From positions 1-5,354 of the forward strand of contig JAISBG010000232.1 in the NCBI GenBank assembly GCA_031266315.1: DNA of 5,354 bases. Direction: 5' to 3'. Positions 5,343 through 5,354 of this stretch are shown in pieces. Position 1 is the stretch's first letter. Each line of letters starts with the position of its first letter. The DNA comes from Planctomycetaceae bacterium. GTDB lineage: Bacteria > Planctomycetota > Planctomycetia > Pirellulales > Thermoguttaceae. The translations under genes were made by a program, and so were the position numbers. A model generated the notes under the pieces. That model worked only from the letters and a program-made list of their open reading frames with translations. It was not told the DNA's origin and made no database searches.

Positions 5343-5348
5343 TTGACA
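5343..5348 (+). promoter_or_regulatory. Possible -35 box of a gene beyond the window
   Basis: TTGACA is a perfect -35 hexamer, but the window ends before a -10 could be seen. If real, it would place repeat copy 3 between two divergent promoters. Confidence 0.2.
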
Positions 5349-5354
5349 TCCGTC

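Overview
The window looks like a piece of a planctomycete chromosome, probably Pirellulales-like and from a lineage of moderate to low GC. The evidence is a DUF4340 membrane protein with the sequence style of planctomycete homologues, a NagB-like sugar-phosphate isomerase with the GENGHIAFND active-site loop, weak or absent Shine-Dalgarno sites before most genes, and long AT-rich intergenic regions. The assignment comes from recalled family resemblance, not from a database search.

Layout from left to right. Positions 1-345 hold no gene; they contain a composite palindromic repeat (copy 1, 1-145) and an AT-rich leader. Positions 346-2289 (+) encode a DUF4340 membrane-anchored protein with a His-rich stretch and an 11-residue tandem-repeat tail. 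Positions 2277-2654 (-) encode a stand-alone CheY-like receiver that converges on the DUF4340 gene and overlaps it by 13 bp. Positions 2655-3044 are a divergent intergenic region holding a half copy of the repeat in inverse orientation (2749-2810). Positions 3045-3797 (+) encode a glucosamine-6-phosphate deaminase/6-phosphogluconolactonase family protein. An 84-bp convergent gap follows. Positions 3882-4799 (-) encode an unrecognised single-pass membrane protein with a Pro/Ser/Thr-rich domain. Positions 4800-5354 hold no gene that I can support, but include repeat copy 3 (5156-5310) and, at the very end, a TTGACA box for something beyond the window.

The four genes do not form an operon and I see no common pathway: each is transcribed alone, in alternating directions. 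The most unusual content is the dispersed repeat. It has terminal hairpins whose stem sequences differ between copies while complementarity and a 3-nt loop (GCT on one strand, AGC on the other) are kept, a second small GTCGGC/GCCGAC hairpin, and a conserved core of about 86 nt. Outside the palindromes, short motifs (TTAACGAAAATTCC, then GGTAGAATCAGAAA) recur in the same order, facing the neighbouring gene. This could be a non-autonomous mobile element (REP/BIME- or MITE-like), a structured RNA, or a shared promoter-proximal module.
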